DNA of 64,000 nucleotides, taken from NCBI RefSeq assembly GCF_002994745.2, contig NC_037091.1, forward strand, positions 9,548,501 to 9,612,500, read 5' to 3'. Below the pieces are notes generated by a model. The model searched no databases and was not told where the DNA came from. It saw only the letters and a program-made list of their open reading frames with translations. Source of the stretch: Rosa chinensis. Taxonomy: Eukaryota; Streptophyta; Magnoliopsida; Rosales; Rosaceae. Each line of letters starts with the position of its first letter. Position 1 is the first letter of the stretch. The position numbers and the translations under genes are program-made. Below, piece by piece: positions 1-11,540 of the stretch.

Positions 1-132
1 TTAACCTGTTAGCTAATACCTTGGACCCCAATTTGTATATCACGTTACAAAGGCTAATTGGCCTAAGTTGTTGCATATGCTCCAACTCTTTCACTTTAGG
101 TATCAGAGTGACAAAGGTATAATTTTAGTGAG

Positions 133-395
133 TTTAGAATTTATTAGGGATTTATAATTTATTAGAAGATTTAGAATTTATTAGGAGTTTTAGAATTTAT
201 GTTACTATAGAAGGTTAACAAAGGAAAGGTTGAATTTTCAATATCGAATTTATGTTGCTACGAAAAGTTACGGTAGGAAAAGTTGGAGTTAAGTTTAGAA
301 TTTATGTTAATTAGGAAAGTTAAGGAAGGGAATTTGAGGAATTAGAATTTATGTTGATGAGGAAAATTAGGGAAGGGAATTATGGAATTTAATTT
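133..395. repeat. Degenerate AT-rich tandem repeat
   Basis: Units sharing 'agaatttatgtt' or 'agaatttattagg' recur every 25 to 55 bases, the longer ones followed by 'gaaagttaaggaaggg'-like text. At least four of the longer units are visible from about 195 onward. There is no coding potential. It may be the edge of an LTR, but no boundaries are visible. Confidence 0.45.
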
Positions 396-396
396 A

Positions 397-1587
397 GGGG
401 GGTGGTATTGTATTTGGATTTATGCAGACTTTTTTTAAATGACAGACTTTTTGAAAAGTCCATAGACTCTTTAAAAAGTTGATAAACCGTTATGGATTTC
501 TTAAAACCATTGATTTTAGCAACAGACTTTTATTGATTCATGAAAATCTATATACTCTATTATGAATGACTTCTACAGATTTTGCTAAGATGTACAAAAT
601 ATTAAAAAAAAATTAAATTAAACAAATGCAGCCCAAACACAAAACAAAATAATAACTTGTTGTCTCTTCAATATTCCAGTATCTTCTAATAGAAATTGAC
701 TCAAATAAATGATTGTTAGTCTATCTAGCGAGTTTGTTCTCATTCCTAATCTCCCAACAATATAAATATACAATATAAATCACTTGATGCTTATGGTTAA
801 TTATTCTCATCAATTTTTTTCGCCGATTAACATATATTGTAGCAATATTGGTCAATGTCTTGATCTATAATCAATCAATTGAAATTCAATTGTTCAACCT
901 TTTTTTGAACCATAATATAAATTCAAATTAATGAGAATAATTAATTAATAAGATAAAATTTAGTATGGTTCCAGGTCTTAGGGTTAGACCACAATATTTG
1001 AGTTTTAAGGTTTCATGAATCATTTTTATTGCTATTAGGGTTCGAAGTATTACAATTAAAAAAAAAAAAACAAAACAAAAATCGCATTCAACAACTACAA
1101 TGAACATGTTGAGTATCAAAAAAGGTTGATATTATAAAAGATTAGAGAAAAGACAAAAAATTAAGAAAGAGAGATGATGAAGGACAAACTTCTTCGTGGG
1201 TAGAGAGAAGAACTTTGATAGACCCCTGTTTTTTTTTTTTTTAAAGAGGAAACTTTGATAGACTTTCTGAAATCTTTGGTCTGGAGGCTGGAAAATTATT
1301 GGAGTTTGGTATGTGTAGTTAACACTACAAAATCCATGATTATCCATGATTTTCTAATTCCATAAGTATGAATGATATTTTGAATACCTCAGTACTTTTA
1401 TTCATTTTTAAAAGTCCTAATTGAATACCCCTAGATTTTGGTGGAATTCATGAAGTCTTTAAAAATCATAATTGAATACCTCAAGACTTTCATGGACTGT
1501 TAAAAGTCTATATTGAATACACCCAGACTTTTAAATTCCATAGATTTCTTTAAAAGTTCCACTAATTCCATATACAATACACCCCCC
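397..1587. mobile_element. PIF/Harbinger-like non-autonomous TIR element
   Basis: The left end GGGGGGTGGTATTGTATTTG and the inverted right end, which reads GGGGGGTGTATTGTATATGG on the other strand, form imperfect terminal inverted repeats of about 25 bases. Both sides are flanked by TTA (394-396 and 1588-1590), the target duplication expected of PIF/Harbinger (Tourist-type) elements. The 1.19-kb interior is AT-rich with small antisense ORFs of no recognisable content and no transposase. Its size is large for a MITE, so it may contain further unrecognised insertions. Confidence 0.7.
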
Positions 1588-1590
1588 TTA

Positions 1591-2040
1591 ATTTCATTAG
1601 GAATGACTTAAAGAAGAAAACAAATTGTAAGGAGAGTTTTATCCCTTTTTTTTTTTTTTTTTTTGTTCAACGAGAGTAAGGGAGTTTCAGAGAGTTCTAT
1701 TTCTTTTCTTCTTTTGTTCAACAAGACAAAGAAGGAAGTTTCTTTGGGCACCTTGGTGGACGGCGAGAACTACGAAAGAGGGACTACTGGAGTGGAGCAA
1801 CAACAATGGCTAGCTCACTTTTTTATTTTCTGAGGTAGGGGTTTTGATTCAAATGATAGATATATATTTAATGTCTTTCTAAATTCCTGTGTGAATCTTT
1901 GTGCGTTTGCTATCGTGTGAATATTTTTGTAATGCATGGTTTATCGCCTATGTATCGTTATTTGAACTTGACTTTATTGATAGTAATGAGAATTATGAAA
2001 TTCTATTTGTGGTGGGCGTAAGATGTTTGTATGTCTGGAC
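1591..2040. other. Intergenic, no supported gene
   Basis: AT-rich with poly-T runs. An ATG at 1806 is followed by nine codons and a possible GT donor at about 1835, but nothing downstream matches a continuing exon, so no gene is called. Confidence 0.4.
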
Positions 2041-2925
2041 TACTAGAGTTGTAAGTGTCATTAACGATGTTTAATATTTTGTCCGAGATGTGGGGGATGA
2101 GTTGGGGAAAATGTTTTATGTAGTTAAGTCCAAACCTCGTAGGGACCAGGATTGAGGCGAGTCTGTGTGCACAAAGAATGGGATATTGATTATACCTCTA
2201 CTAGTGATTCCAAGATGGGATGTCGGTAGTTGATGATTCCAAGATGGGATGTTAGCAGTCAGTGATTCCGGGATGGGATATCGACGGGGGCATAGTTGGT
2301 GATTCCGAATTGGATGATTTGGACCTACGGGATGATAAGATGACTAGCAAAATGGGTTACGGTTAGGATGGACAAGGGTTAATGGGTAAAGGTTTGTTAT
2401 GAAGGATTGGAATTTGAGTTGCGATTGTTGCTTGGTGTTAGTGTGTGTTTTTTGCTTCACCTAAGAAGTTATTGAGATATGAGTATGTGAGGATGATTTT
2501 CCCCTACTGAGCGTGTGGTAGCTCACCTCTATGTTACAATTATTTTTGCAGGTTGAATTACTCTTCATTGAAATTTCGAGTGCGAGGGGTGTGAACTATA
2601 GATTGTCGTTTCCTTTTTTTTTTTTCACTTATATTTTATTTCTTTATAATATCGAGCCCTATTTTATGAGGGGCTCTGTAAACTCTATTTTGTTCAAACC
2701 TAAGTGTTGCTTGTAATTTTTTTTTTTTTTTATCTTCAAAAGGTTTATGTTCTTCTAGAAAGTTACTGAAATGTTGTTATTTGGAACTGTTTAATAAATG
2801 AGGATTTTATGAAGGTTGTAAATTTTCATCATTATTACAATTTATTTTATTTTCCTTTTCTTTTCTCCCTCTTTTAATTCACTCCCTAACTCAAAAATAT
2901 TCTTTTTCTCAGGAAGGGCGTGACA
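2041..2925 (+). mobile_element. Ty3-type LTR relic with internal 30-36 bp repeats
   Basis: The text 'actgagcgtgtggtagctc' at about 2507-2525, followed by a 'tttttgcag' acceptor-like run, is the conserved 3' portion seen in plant Ty3 chromovirus LTRs. The segment ends in 'gggcgtgaca' near 2924, typical of such LTR ends. Between 2195 and 2330 a unit containing 'gtgattccaagatgggat' is repeated about four times. No internal region or partner LTR is present, so this is a solo or truncated LTR. The left boundary is a guess. Confidence 0.4.
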
Positions 2926-2961
2926 CAAACTCACTACCTAAAGCGGTACGTAATGTTAGAA

Positions 2962-3330
2962 GACAAATCACGACCATAGAGCCCAGCAATGAAATTGGGA
3001 AGTGTAATCCGCCAAATAGAACTAGGGTTGGTAGCTCCATATTAGCTAATTTATCAGCCAAGCTATTGCCTTCCGTGTAAATGTGGGTAACTTTAAATTG
3101 AATGGACCTAGCATATTAAATTAATAGCTCAATGGCTAAAGTCTAAATACAGGCCAAGTTTCTATCTAAGCAATACCATTCGAAAATTAAGGGGAAGCTC
3201 ACATAAATGGAAGCCTAATGTGAGCAAGAATAACCTCACCTCCTAAGGAAAAACTGGCATTTAATGATTTAATCTCACTTGCCAGCACGCAATTTCGATA
3301 CAAAATGAAGACTAGAAACATCTTAGAAAG
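2962..3330 (-). pseudogene. RNase H-like (RVT_3) fragment of a LINE
   Basis: Reading the minus strand gives a degraded RNase H-type sequence with recognisable pieces such as SLGGEVILAHIRLPF and ADKLANMELPTLVLFGG. The second matches the conserved 'N.LAD.LAN.G' end of the plant LINE/RVT_3 RNase H domain. Stops and frameshifts interrupt it, so it is a relic. It lies just left of a MITE, and the ORF1-like part of probably the same LINE lies right of that MITE on the same strand. The family call rests on pattern memory only; the alternative is a copy of a host-encoded RVT_3 pseudogene. Confidence 0.5.
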
Positions 3331-3407
3331 CTCCTACAAACTATCCCTACACAAACCACGCTTGAAAAAAAAAAACTAATTAAACAGTAGCTAACTCTTT
3401 CCCCTAA

Positions 3408-3878
3408 GGCCACGTTTGGTTCATGGAAGGGAAATCGATTCGCTTGTCTTTCCCGTGGGGAAGGGAAACTAAAGTTTCTGTCAGATTTCCTTTCCTGTGT
3501 TTGGTAAAGTAGGGAAAGCATCTAGGAAAGATCATTTGATTTCCCTTTCGATGTTTAGTTGGTGCAGGAAAGGAAAGTAAAAATATATCAATGTTTCAAT
3601 AATACCCTTCTATTTTAAAATAAAAACAACCTGGAATAATTTTCAACACTACCAAGGGTACTCAAGCAATTAATGCTAGGGTATTATTGTCCAAAATTAT
3701 TGCAATTAATGCTGGGAAATAGGATGGGAAACTCAATCCCATGAGGTTTGAGTGGAATGAGTTTACCCCCAACTTTCCCCTATGTCAGGAAAACATTTCC
3801 GGACTTTGTGGTTACCAAACAAAGGAAAGGAATAACTTTCCTTTCCCAAGTCCTCAAATCCGCCAAACAAACGAGGCC
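3408..3878. mobile_element. Tourist-like MITE with GGCC(A/T)CGTTTG termini
   Basis: The left end GGCCACGTTTGGTT and the right end, which reads GGCCTCGTTTGTTTG on the opposite strand, are terminal inverted repeats of about 15 bases. The interior repeats purine/pyrimidine-rich text such as 'ggaaagggaaa'. A TAA lies immediately left; the right flank (ACT) does not match it, so the target duplication is not confirmed. A related terminus (GGCCTTGTTTGGTTC) occurs at 18321. The insertion splits a LINE relic. Confidence 0.6.
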
Positions 3879-3883
3879 ACTAT

Positions 3884-4357
3884 TCAAGCTCCTGCAAATT
3901 GAGGCAATAAATTTTTCTTGGCCTTCACCACCTTTTTATGCACAAGCTCTTTCTTTGAGTTGCTATTTTCAACTGTTCCATAAGGCAACTTATTTTGACT
4001 ATCTATTGGCCTCCTCCTCTTCTTCTTGATTTGTCCAGTCCCAGCAGGTGCCATAGCAACCAAACCCCATGAACCCCCACGCCAAATCCTAGCTCTGTCC
4101 GCCAGGTCTGAAAATGAAAAAAAATCAATCTCTGTTCGCTTCCTCCATTCGAAACTGCTTGTTAACACACCATGCACTGCGAAACATCCCCTGAAAGGAT
4201 CTGCGTTTATAGTCTCGAGCTTCAAGTAATTTTCCCACCATAAAAACCGCATGTTGTCTCAATCCTTTCCCTTGACACACAGATCCACTGGCCTTTGTCC
4301 CTTTACAGTAGCAAGGGATGAAGCCAAACTTGCTGCCATTGCATCCACATACTTCAT
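3884..4357 (-). pseudogene. LINE ORF1-like (DUF4283-type) N-terminal fragment
   Basis: The minus strand encodes a start near 4357 (MKYVDAMAASLASSLATVKG), an in-frame TGA at about 4253, then a 122-codon open stretch. That stretch contains a phenylalanine-rich segment and the motif RARIWRGGSWGL at about residues 53-64, which matches the 'dR.RVL.GGPW.F' signature of the DUF4283 domain in plant LINE ORF1 proteins. The rest of ORF1, the endonuclease and the reverse transcriptase are missing. The next recognisable LINE sequence is an RNase H fragment 0.5 kb downstream, beyond a MITE, so this is a heavily deleted, non-functional LINE. Confidence 0.55.
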
Positions 4358-4501
4358 GTTTGTGGTTTAGACGAACAGGGGCGACACTACTGTTCGGCCT
4401 GACAGGGTCTGGACCCCCCTAACTTTTCGGCAGACATATATAAATACATATATATTATTAATTAAACAAACATAATATGATCAATGCTTGCTACTGACCG
4501 A

Positions 4502-4528
4502 CCCCCCCCCCCCCCCCCCCCCCCCCCC
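4502..4528. repeat. Poly-C tract
   Basis: About 27 consecutive cytosines, a homopolymer whose true length may be misjudged by sequencing. Confidence 0.9.
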
Positions 4529-5669
4529 ACCTCGTAAACCCAATCGTTAGTTTCTACTTAAAAAAATAAAAATATTATTATTTTATTCTATAAAGAAGCA
4601 ATAAAATAAAAGGTAGAAGTCAAAATAATAATAAATAACTATTCCTATTTCCTAGGTCATTAGGATTTTAATGGCTTCAAGAAATTTTGACAGCTTTATG
4701 CATTTATCTATATATATTTTGCAATCCGTGCTTTGTATTCCGTATTCGTAACTCAGTTTTTCTTTCTCTCTCTTAATCTACACCAAGCCACGAGCCTGTG
4801 AAAGTTATTAAGGTATTTTGCGATACCTTTTTTTTTTTTGCTGTGTTATATTTTTGTTACTTTCTTGTCTAAACTTACTATTTCATCGATCAAATCCTCA
4901 ACTGAATTCTCGTACCATTCTTATTTTTTCCATTCTTTTTTTTATGCTTTGTTATATTGATTTTCGTTTTTTAGCTTATTTTTTCAATTGAATTTGTTTG
5001 AATACTCATTATAGTAACTCGATTATATGATCGATACTTTATGTATGGACCTCCCCAAAAATCAAATCCTGATTCCGCCATTATAGATGAAGAAATCTCG
5101 CAGAAACCTAACTCTAATAATAGAGAGAGAGAGAGAGGGGCACTAGTTTGATTAGATAAATTTTCGAACGGATCATTATTATTATTTTTACTTTTAACCT
5201 AAAAATAATATGATATTTAATATATAATAACGCCCATAGTGTTACGACTAGGTTAGGTTAGGAGTTCGATTTCCCTCAAATGTAGCCAAAAATGATTAAA
5301 TACTTCTGCAGTGAAAATTATAAAATCAAAGAACCTAATTAGTATAATAGATTAATAGTCATGTTCTAGTGGTCTAAATTTGATTGTGTGCATGAGAAGT
5401 TTGCCGGCAAAATGTGTTCCCATTTTTATTTTGTTTCCTTGTGAATTATTTTTCTTTCTTGTATTCTGTATATATAGCACGCTTAGTAATTAGCAGAAGT
5501 CGCAGTGAATAATTGGCCATCTTGATCAAGCTTCGAAAATTCTCATTACTTGATTTAGTGTTATTGACGATCTCATATAGATGAGTTAAATTTGTTGTTC
5601 TGCTAGAAGTGTTAGCTAGATTTCAATGTATTCATATAAACTGTTATAACAAAAACAAGTTCACAATAG
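4529..5669. other. Intergenic, no supported gene
   Basis: AT-rich sequence with a short GA run near 5112-5140. I see no coding signal on either strand. A 45-base segment at about 5592-5636 recurs in diverged form at about 11137-11180. Confidence 0.5.
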
Positions 5670-5844
5670 TGTTCACATTGTCAGTAACTACCTAGGAAAA
5701 TTATGCGCAACCATCCTTTGATGTAAAACCAATGGTGGAAATAATTATTTTTAAGTTGAGTTGTTTTGTTTTTCACTATTAGAGATTTAAATCTAACAGT
5801 GATTAAGCATAATTTTCTCAGATCAGTTACTAACTAAGTGAACA
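5670..5844. repeat. Short inverted-repeat (MITE-like) element
   Basis: The left arm (TGTTCACATTGTCAGTAACT, then 'ggaaaattatgc') and the right arm (TGTTCACTTAGTTAGTAACT on the other strand, then 'gagaaaattatgc') are imperfect inverted repeats of about 45 bases enclosing about 80 bases. No clear target duplication is visible. There is no coding content. Confidence 0.5.
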
Positions 5845-6182
5845 ATATTGTAAACTTGTATTTGGATACGACTATGTTTACTCCCAACCAGGTTTGGTAA
5901 ACATGTTGATTGATCTCTATATCCTCTATTTGGTTTGGCGCCAAATGTAGTTGGATGTGACTGTGTTTACTCCCAGCCACATTTGGTGATTTCGCTTGAG
6001 TTCTCTCTTATTTTCTTCTCTGTTTTTTTTTTTTGCTTGTTAATTCTCTCTCCTTTCTTTAGATACACTAGTCATCCTCTACACATGCTTTGCATGTAAG
6101 TATTTTTTATTTTATTTTTTCAGAAATAAAAAAGAAAACTGTCATTACAGAGAAAAGATAGTGGGAGTAAAAAATGGGTTGT

Positions 6183-6396
6183 TGTAAAAGTAAATGGAGA
6201 TTGGAATGGTCTACTCATTTCATTTCATAGTCCCTTTATATAGGGAAGAAATTACAACGGAAATATTGATTACAATTATGATATTAAATACTGATTGATC
6301 TATCTTTTATGCTAATTGATTGGTAATCACTGATTCCTTGATTCCCTCTTCGTCAGTTACTTTGACGAAGACACATAATATGTTTTTCCTTTAACA
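6183..6396 (-). repeat. copia-1 3' LTR
   Basis: Begins TGTAAAAG and ends TTTAACA in plus orientation, and is nearly identical to 10683-10896. The following 'ctcccccttg' is the polypurine tract when read on the minus strand. Confidence 0.92.
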
Positions 6397-6602
6397 CTCC
6401 CCCTTGTGCCAAGTCAAAGACGAAATGGTGCATAAGTTGTTGCCTCACTAAAAACCTTGCCAAGTAACAATAAAAACCCTGTGGGACAAAAAATAAAACT
6501 TGGTCGAAGGAAAAGAGCACAACGCACCTTCTACATTTGAGAATGACATGTGTGTGTTAGACTCTCCCTGACGTCTACACCTCCCTCTGATACTTACATT
6601 AA

Positions 6603-9600
6603 TCAAGGGAGCTTGGAAAGTCTTCGCATTCCTATACTTTTCACATGTTTCTCAAATATGGCTTTAGGCAATGATTTGGTGAACAAATCTGCCACATTCT
6701 CCTCAGACCTTACTTGATTCACTTGAATCTTGAGGAGGGCCTGTTGTTGCTGATTGTAGAAAAACTTCGGCGATATGTGTTTTGTATTATCACCCTTGAT
6801 ATATCCTATCTTCATCTGTTCGATGCAAGCTGCATTATCTTCATAAATGCAAGTAGGCTCTTTAGTGGTAGAACTCAATCCACTAGTCCCTCGAATATGT
6901 GTGATGATAGCTCTTAACCATACACACTCACGAACCGCCTCATGTAGGGAGATGATCTTTGAGTGGTTCGAGGAGGTAGCCACAAGGGTTTGCTTGGTTG
7001 ATCTCCAAGATATCGCCGTGTTCCCAATGGTAAATACATAACCAGTTTGGGAACTACCTTTATGTGGGTCAGAGAGATACTCAGCATCAGCAAAACCAAC
7101 CAAAACATCATTTGGCGTTTCGGTGTAGTGTGTGGCACTTTCACCATCAATATTTCCTTCAGGGATTGCAGTTCCATCTGCGGTCCCTCTTGTCTCTCTG
7201 TAGGGAAAGAACAGTCCCAAGTCAATGGTTCCTTTTAGGTATCTGAAGATGTTCTTGATACCATTCCAGTGACGCTGCGTTGGCGCTGAGCTAAATCTAG
7301 CTAACAAGTTCACTGAGAATGCAATGTCTGGTCGAGTACATTGGGCTAAGTACAATAATGCGCCTATTGCACTTAGGTAGGGAATTTCAGCTCCCAACAC
7401 TTCTTAGTCATCTTCCTTCGGACGAAATGGATCTTTCTTTGCATCCAAACTTCAACCGATCATAGGAGTGCTAGCAGGATGCGCTTTGTCCATGTTAAAT
7501 AGCCTGAGCATCTTTTGGACATACGCAGACTGGTGGATTAGTATTCCACAAACTCGGTGTTCTAGTTCAAGGCCTAGACAGAATCGAGTTTTCCCAAGAT
7601 CCTTCATCTCAAATTCGGATTTCAAGTAGCTCGCAGTTTCTCTTATTTCATCAAGAGTACCTATTATGTTCATATCATCGACATATACTGCTACAATTGC
7701 AAATCTGGAACTTGTTTTCTTTATGAATACGCAGGGGCATAGTTCATCGTTCTTATATCCCTTCCTAATCAAGTAGTCACTTAGACGGGTATACCACATC
7801 CGCCCAGATTGTTTCAATCCGTAAAGTGAGCGTTTCAACTAATTGCAAACGCACTCCGTGGTTTAGAGTCACTTGACTTGGGTAATGTAAGGCCATCAGG
7901 CACTTTCATATATATCTCTGAATCTAGATCCCCATAGAGATATGCAGTCACCACATCCATGAGCTGCATTTCCAGTTCTTCGGAAACTACTAGGCTAACT
8001 AAGTAGCGGAACGTTATAACGTCCATTACGGGAGAGTATGTCTCCTTATAGTCAATTCCAGGGCGTTGGGAGAAACCTTGTGCCACAAGGCGAGCCTTGT
8101 ACCTCAGGACTTCATTCTTCTCATTACGCTTTCTAACAAAAACCCATTTATGTCCTACAGGCTTTACACTTGGTGGGGTTAGCACTACCAGACCAAATAC
8201 CTGTCTCTTTGTCAGAGAATCTAATTCTGCCTGGATTGCTTCTTTCCATTTAGGCCAATCTGCTCTTTGTTGACATTCTGCAACAGAGCGTGGTTTAATG
8301 TCATCGTGCTCTATGATTTCTTGAGCAATAGTGTATGCAAATACATCATCAATGTGTATGGAAGATCTTTCTATCAACTCATATGCACTCTCATAATCCA
8401 TTGAGATTTCTTTGTTCTCTGGAATCATTTCAAACATCGGAGCGTCCTTCAGTATTGATTCATGGACATAGCTATAATCAGAGACAATCTCATGAGAGGG
8501 ATTCTCTACATTGATGATTAATGGATCGATTTGTGCCTTACTCGCCCTCTTCTTCCTTGGGTGAGTGTCAATCGAACCTAGTGGCCTCCCCCTCTTCCTT
8601 TGAGGAGCCACGGCCTCAACCATACCTCCACTAAGTGTGGTTGTAGTGCCTCTATCTGTGGCACCGTGCCCCTTGTTGGGGACTTCTAACCTTGCAGGCA
8701 CATTTGCAGCTGGTATATGTTATCTCGTCACTTTTGCGATATTAGAAAACGCATCAGGCATCGAATCTGCTACGTTTTGAAGATCGATTATTCTTTTCAC
8801 TTCACTTTCACATTGTGAAGTGCGGGGATCAAAATGAGACAGAGTGGGAACAAACCACAACAATTCCTGTCGTTCCCTTGGAAAATCCTTTTTCCTATCT
8901 CCCCCTAACGACAGGAAGACTGTCTCATCAAAGTGACAATCCGCAAATCGAGCGGTAAAAAGATCGCCTGTCAAGGGTTCCAAATAGCGGATAATCGTTG
9001 GAGATTCGTATCCAACATAAATACTTAATCGTCTATGAGGACCCATTTTAGTGCGCTGTGGGGGCGCAATAGGCACATATACGGCGCAACCAAATATGCG
9101 TAAGTGTGAAATGTCAGGCTCATATCCAGTTACCAACTGGTACGCAGAAAATGGTTGGCTAGTAGTGGGTCTGAAACGAATGATTAAAGCTGCGTGCAAT
9201 ATTGCATAACCCCATGCAGATATAGGCAAGTTGGTGCGCATAACCAATGCCCTAGCCACCATCTGTAGCCTTTTGATGGTGGCTTCTGCGAGACCATTTT
9301 GTGTATGCACATGGGGTACAGGATGCTCTACATCGATCCCAATAGACATGCAATAATCATCAAATGCTTTTGATGTAAACTCTCCAGCATTATCAAGCCT
9401 TATAGACTTGATAGGGTGATCAGGGTGGTGAGCCCTTAAGCGTATAATCTGTGCTAGGAGTTTTGCAAATGCAGCATTTCTTGTGGACAATAAAACGACA
9501 TGTGACCATCGTGTCGAGGCATCCATCAGAACCATAAAGTACTTGAATGGTCCGCATTCTGGATGGATAGGTCCACAGATGTCTCCCTGTATCCTTTGTA

Positions 9601-10372
9601 AGAATGGAATATTCTGTTTTGTATCTTTAGCATAGGAAGGTCTCGATCCTGTTTTTGCTAAAGAGCAGGCTTTGCAAAACGAGTGATGTGCCTTTGAAAT
9701 AGTCAATGAGGCATAATGGGAGGAAGGTAGTGCTTCTGGTACTTCAGAATGTGATGGCTGTATTTGAGCAATACGAGGACCGACACCTTTCAGTGTGGCA
9801 GATTTTTCTCCCATTTTATTTTTCACTCGAAAGAAGGGATGTCCGTGTGAGTTTTTCAAAATGCGGATCATCATGTCACGACCAGGGTGCCCTAGGCGGT
9901 CATGCCAAAGCCTGTATGAGTCAGTGTCCCACATTTCATTGTTGGTGACAACATATGATTCAATGATCCGAATCGTAGTGAGGTACAGTCCACTAGATTG
10001 ACTCATAAGTTTCTCTAAAATGCGTTTCCTTCCACATTCATTAGAGGTAATATAAAGGTATTCAATTCCATTCTCACAGTGTGTTTCTACATGATAACCG
10101 TTGGCACGAATATCTTTGAAACTTAACAAGGTTCGATTAGCTCTAGGTGCATATAGAGCGTCTGTGACTTTAAATGTTGTGCCATTAGGCAGCAAAAATT
10201 TGGCAGTTCCTCGCCCTTTTATCACTTGTGATGATCCAATCATCGTAGTCACAGAGGAATTATAGGCTATTAATTCAATAAATAATTGCCTATTCCTTAA
10301 TATGGTGTGGGTAGTCCCACTATCAACTAAGCACTCGATTTCTCCTCGATCGTGCTGCTGGCGTGGGGGCAC
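6603..10372 (-). pseudogene. copia-1 pol: protease, integrase, RT, RNase H (broken)
   Basis: In order on the minus strand: aspartic protease motif LVDSGTTHT near the start; GAG-pre-integrase region with HDRLGHPG; integrase core with D (GDICGPIHPE), D (RLDNAGEF) and E (QNGLAEATIK); RT starting HKWVFVRKRN with the catalytic YVDDMN at about 7670; RNase H with the 'ADLFTKSLP' end near 6640. Four lesions are visible: an in-frame TAA near 8720, a one-base deletion near 7837 just before the conserved [10 protein letters not shown], a TGA near 7450 and a TAA near 7405. Gag is absent upstream. Order and motifs are those of Ty1/copia polyproteins; the lineage is not assigned. The frames are otherwise long and well conserved, so decay is recent or slow. 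Confidence 0.92.
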
Positions 10373-10682
10373 TGCAGGTGGGTGGACGCAAGGGCGTCTG
10401 GGTGCCCTTAGTAATTCGCTGGAGGCCGGTGGTGGCTTGTGGTGCTCGGCCGGAGAGGCGGAGGTGAGGCCGGTCTGGGGATGCCAGAGCGACTGGGATG
10501 AGTTTGGGGCCGATCCGGTGGTCGAGTCGGTGCTGCTGGCTGGTTTGGATCGGTGCAGTGATGGGCGAGCAGGAGGTGGGGAGGAGAAATCGGGATTTTG
10601 GAGGATGGAGGATGGGGTTTTCGATCTGCTTCTGCAGATTTTTTTTTTTTCTTGGCTATTTGCTCTTAGCGTGCTGATAACG

Positions 10683-10896
10683 TGTAAAAGTAAATGGAGA
10701 TTGGAATGTTCTACTCATTTCATTTCATAGTCCCTTTATATAGGGAAGAAATTACAACAGAAATATTGATTACAATTATGATATTAAATATTGATTGATC
10801 TATCTTTTATGCTAATTGATTGGTAATCACTGATTCCTTGATTCCCTCTTCGTCAGTTACTTTGACGAAGGCACATAATATGTTTTTCCTTTAATA
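10683..10896 (-). repeat. copia-1 5' LTR
   Basis: 214 bases beginning TGTAAAAG and ending TTTAATA. It is the partner of 6183-6396 with five substitutions, which suggests a fairly recent insertion, although no clock can be applied by eye. Confidence 0.92.
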
Positions 10897-10901
10897 GTTG
10901 T

Positions 10902-11540
10902 GGGTTTTTTTATTTTTATTTTTTTATAATAAAAGTATATTTTGTAAATGTCATAATTGTCCTTGTAATTTAATTAATTCTCAAAATTTTTTAATCTTCT
11001 AAGGTAATTTCTGTCAAAATTTTTGATTTTAGCTAACGAACCATCTTCTCTTAATAATAGTATAGATATAAATAAATACACAAATTTTTTTTTTTTTTGT
11101 TTTCTGTTTTTTTTTGTTTTTTTTTTTTTTTGAAGAGCACAAAATTTGTTGTTCCGATAGAAATGTTAACTAGATTTTAATGTATGCAAGGTAGGTACAC
11201 AAATAAAACAGTAGTGGGTTCCTGAAACAAAAGCTGGGCCTTTTTTTTTTTTTTAAAAACAATGAGAAGAGTTAGGCCTTAACCACTTTAATTTAAGAGA
11301 GGAAATTATTACCATTGACTTTAAAACTCAAAGGTGCTTAAGAGACATCTCAAACAATTAAATGAAAGTAAATGAGGGCAGCTCTGAAAATCCATCATGC
11401 ATGGCTAGCTTCTAAGCCTTCTGATAAACCAAACCTTTGTTCTTGACCCTTCACAGCATTTATAACTTTCTTTAAGTGTGAGTTAAAATTAGAAACGTAG
11501 GAGATTCATTTAACTCTCGATACATATCGCTAGATATATC
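10902..11540 (+). other. 5' flank of the GPAT gene
   Basis: AT-rich with long T runs at about 11085-11135 and 11241-11254. No convincing TATA box could be fixed at a standard distance. The region between the copia-1 target duplication and the start codon is only about 640 bases, so any distal promoter would lie beyond the retrotransposon. Confidence 0.4.

Larger units (their letters stand above)
6183..10896 (-). mobile_element. Ty1/copia LTR retrotransposon, gag-less (copia-1)
   Basis: Two 214-bp LTRs differ at five positions by eye (about 97.7% identical). They flank a minus-strand pol relic and are bordered by a perfect 5-bp target duplication GTTGT (6178-6182 and 10897-10901). After the 5' LTR the minus strand reads 'gttatcagcacgc', similar to a degenerate initiator-Met primer-binding site. 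Only about 300 bases separate the 5' LTR from the protease motif, so the gag region is essentially absent. Pol carries in-frame stops and one frameshift, so the copy is non-autonomous now. It sits about 640 bases upstream of the GPAT start codon, in opposite orientation to that gene. Confidence 0.93.

Noticed and set aside
1806..1835. Possible first coding exon (MASSLFYFL) with GT donor
   Set aside because: There is no continuing exon or family signal downstream, and the next kilobase looks like LTR sequence.
10302..10730. 142-codon plus-strand ORF
   Set aside because: It runs over the 5' LTR edge and the primer-binding region of copia-1 against the element's coding direction, with no recognisable domain; likely chance in a GC-rich stretch.
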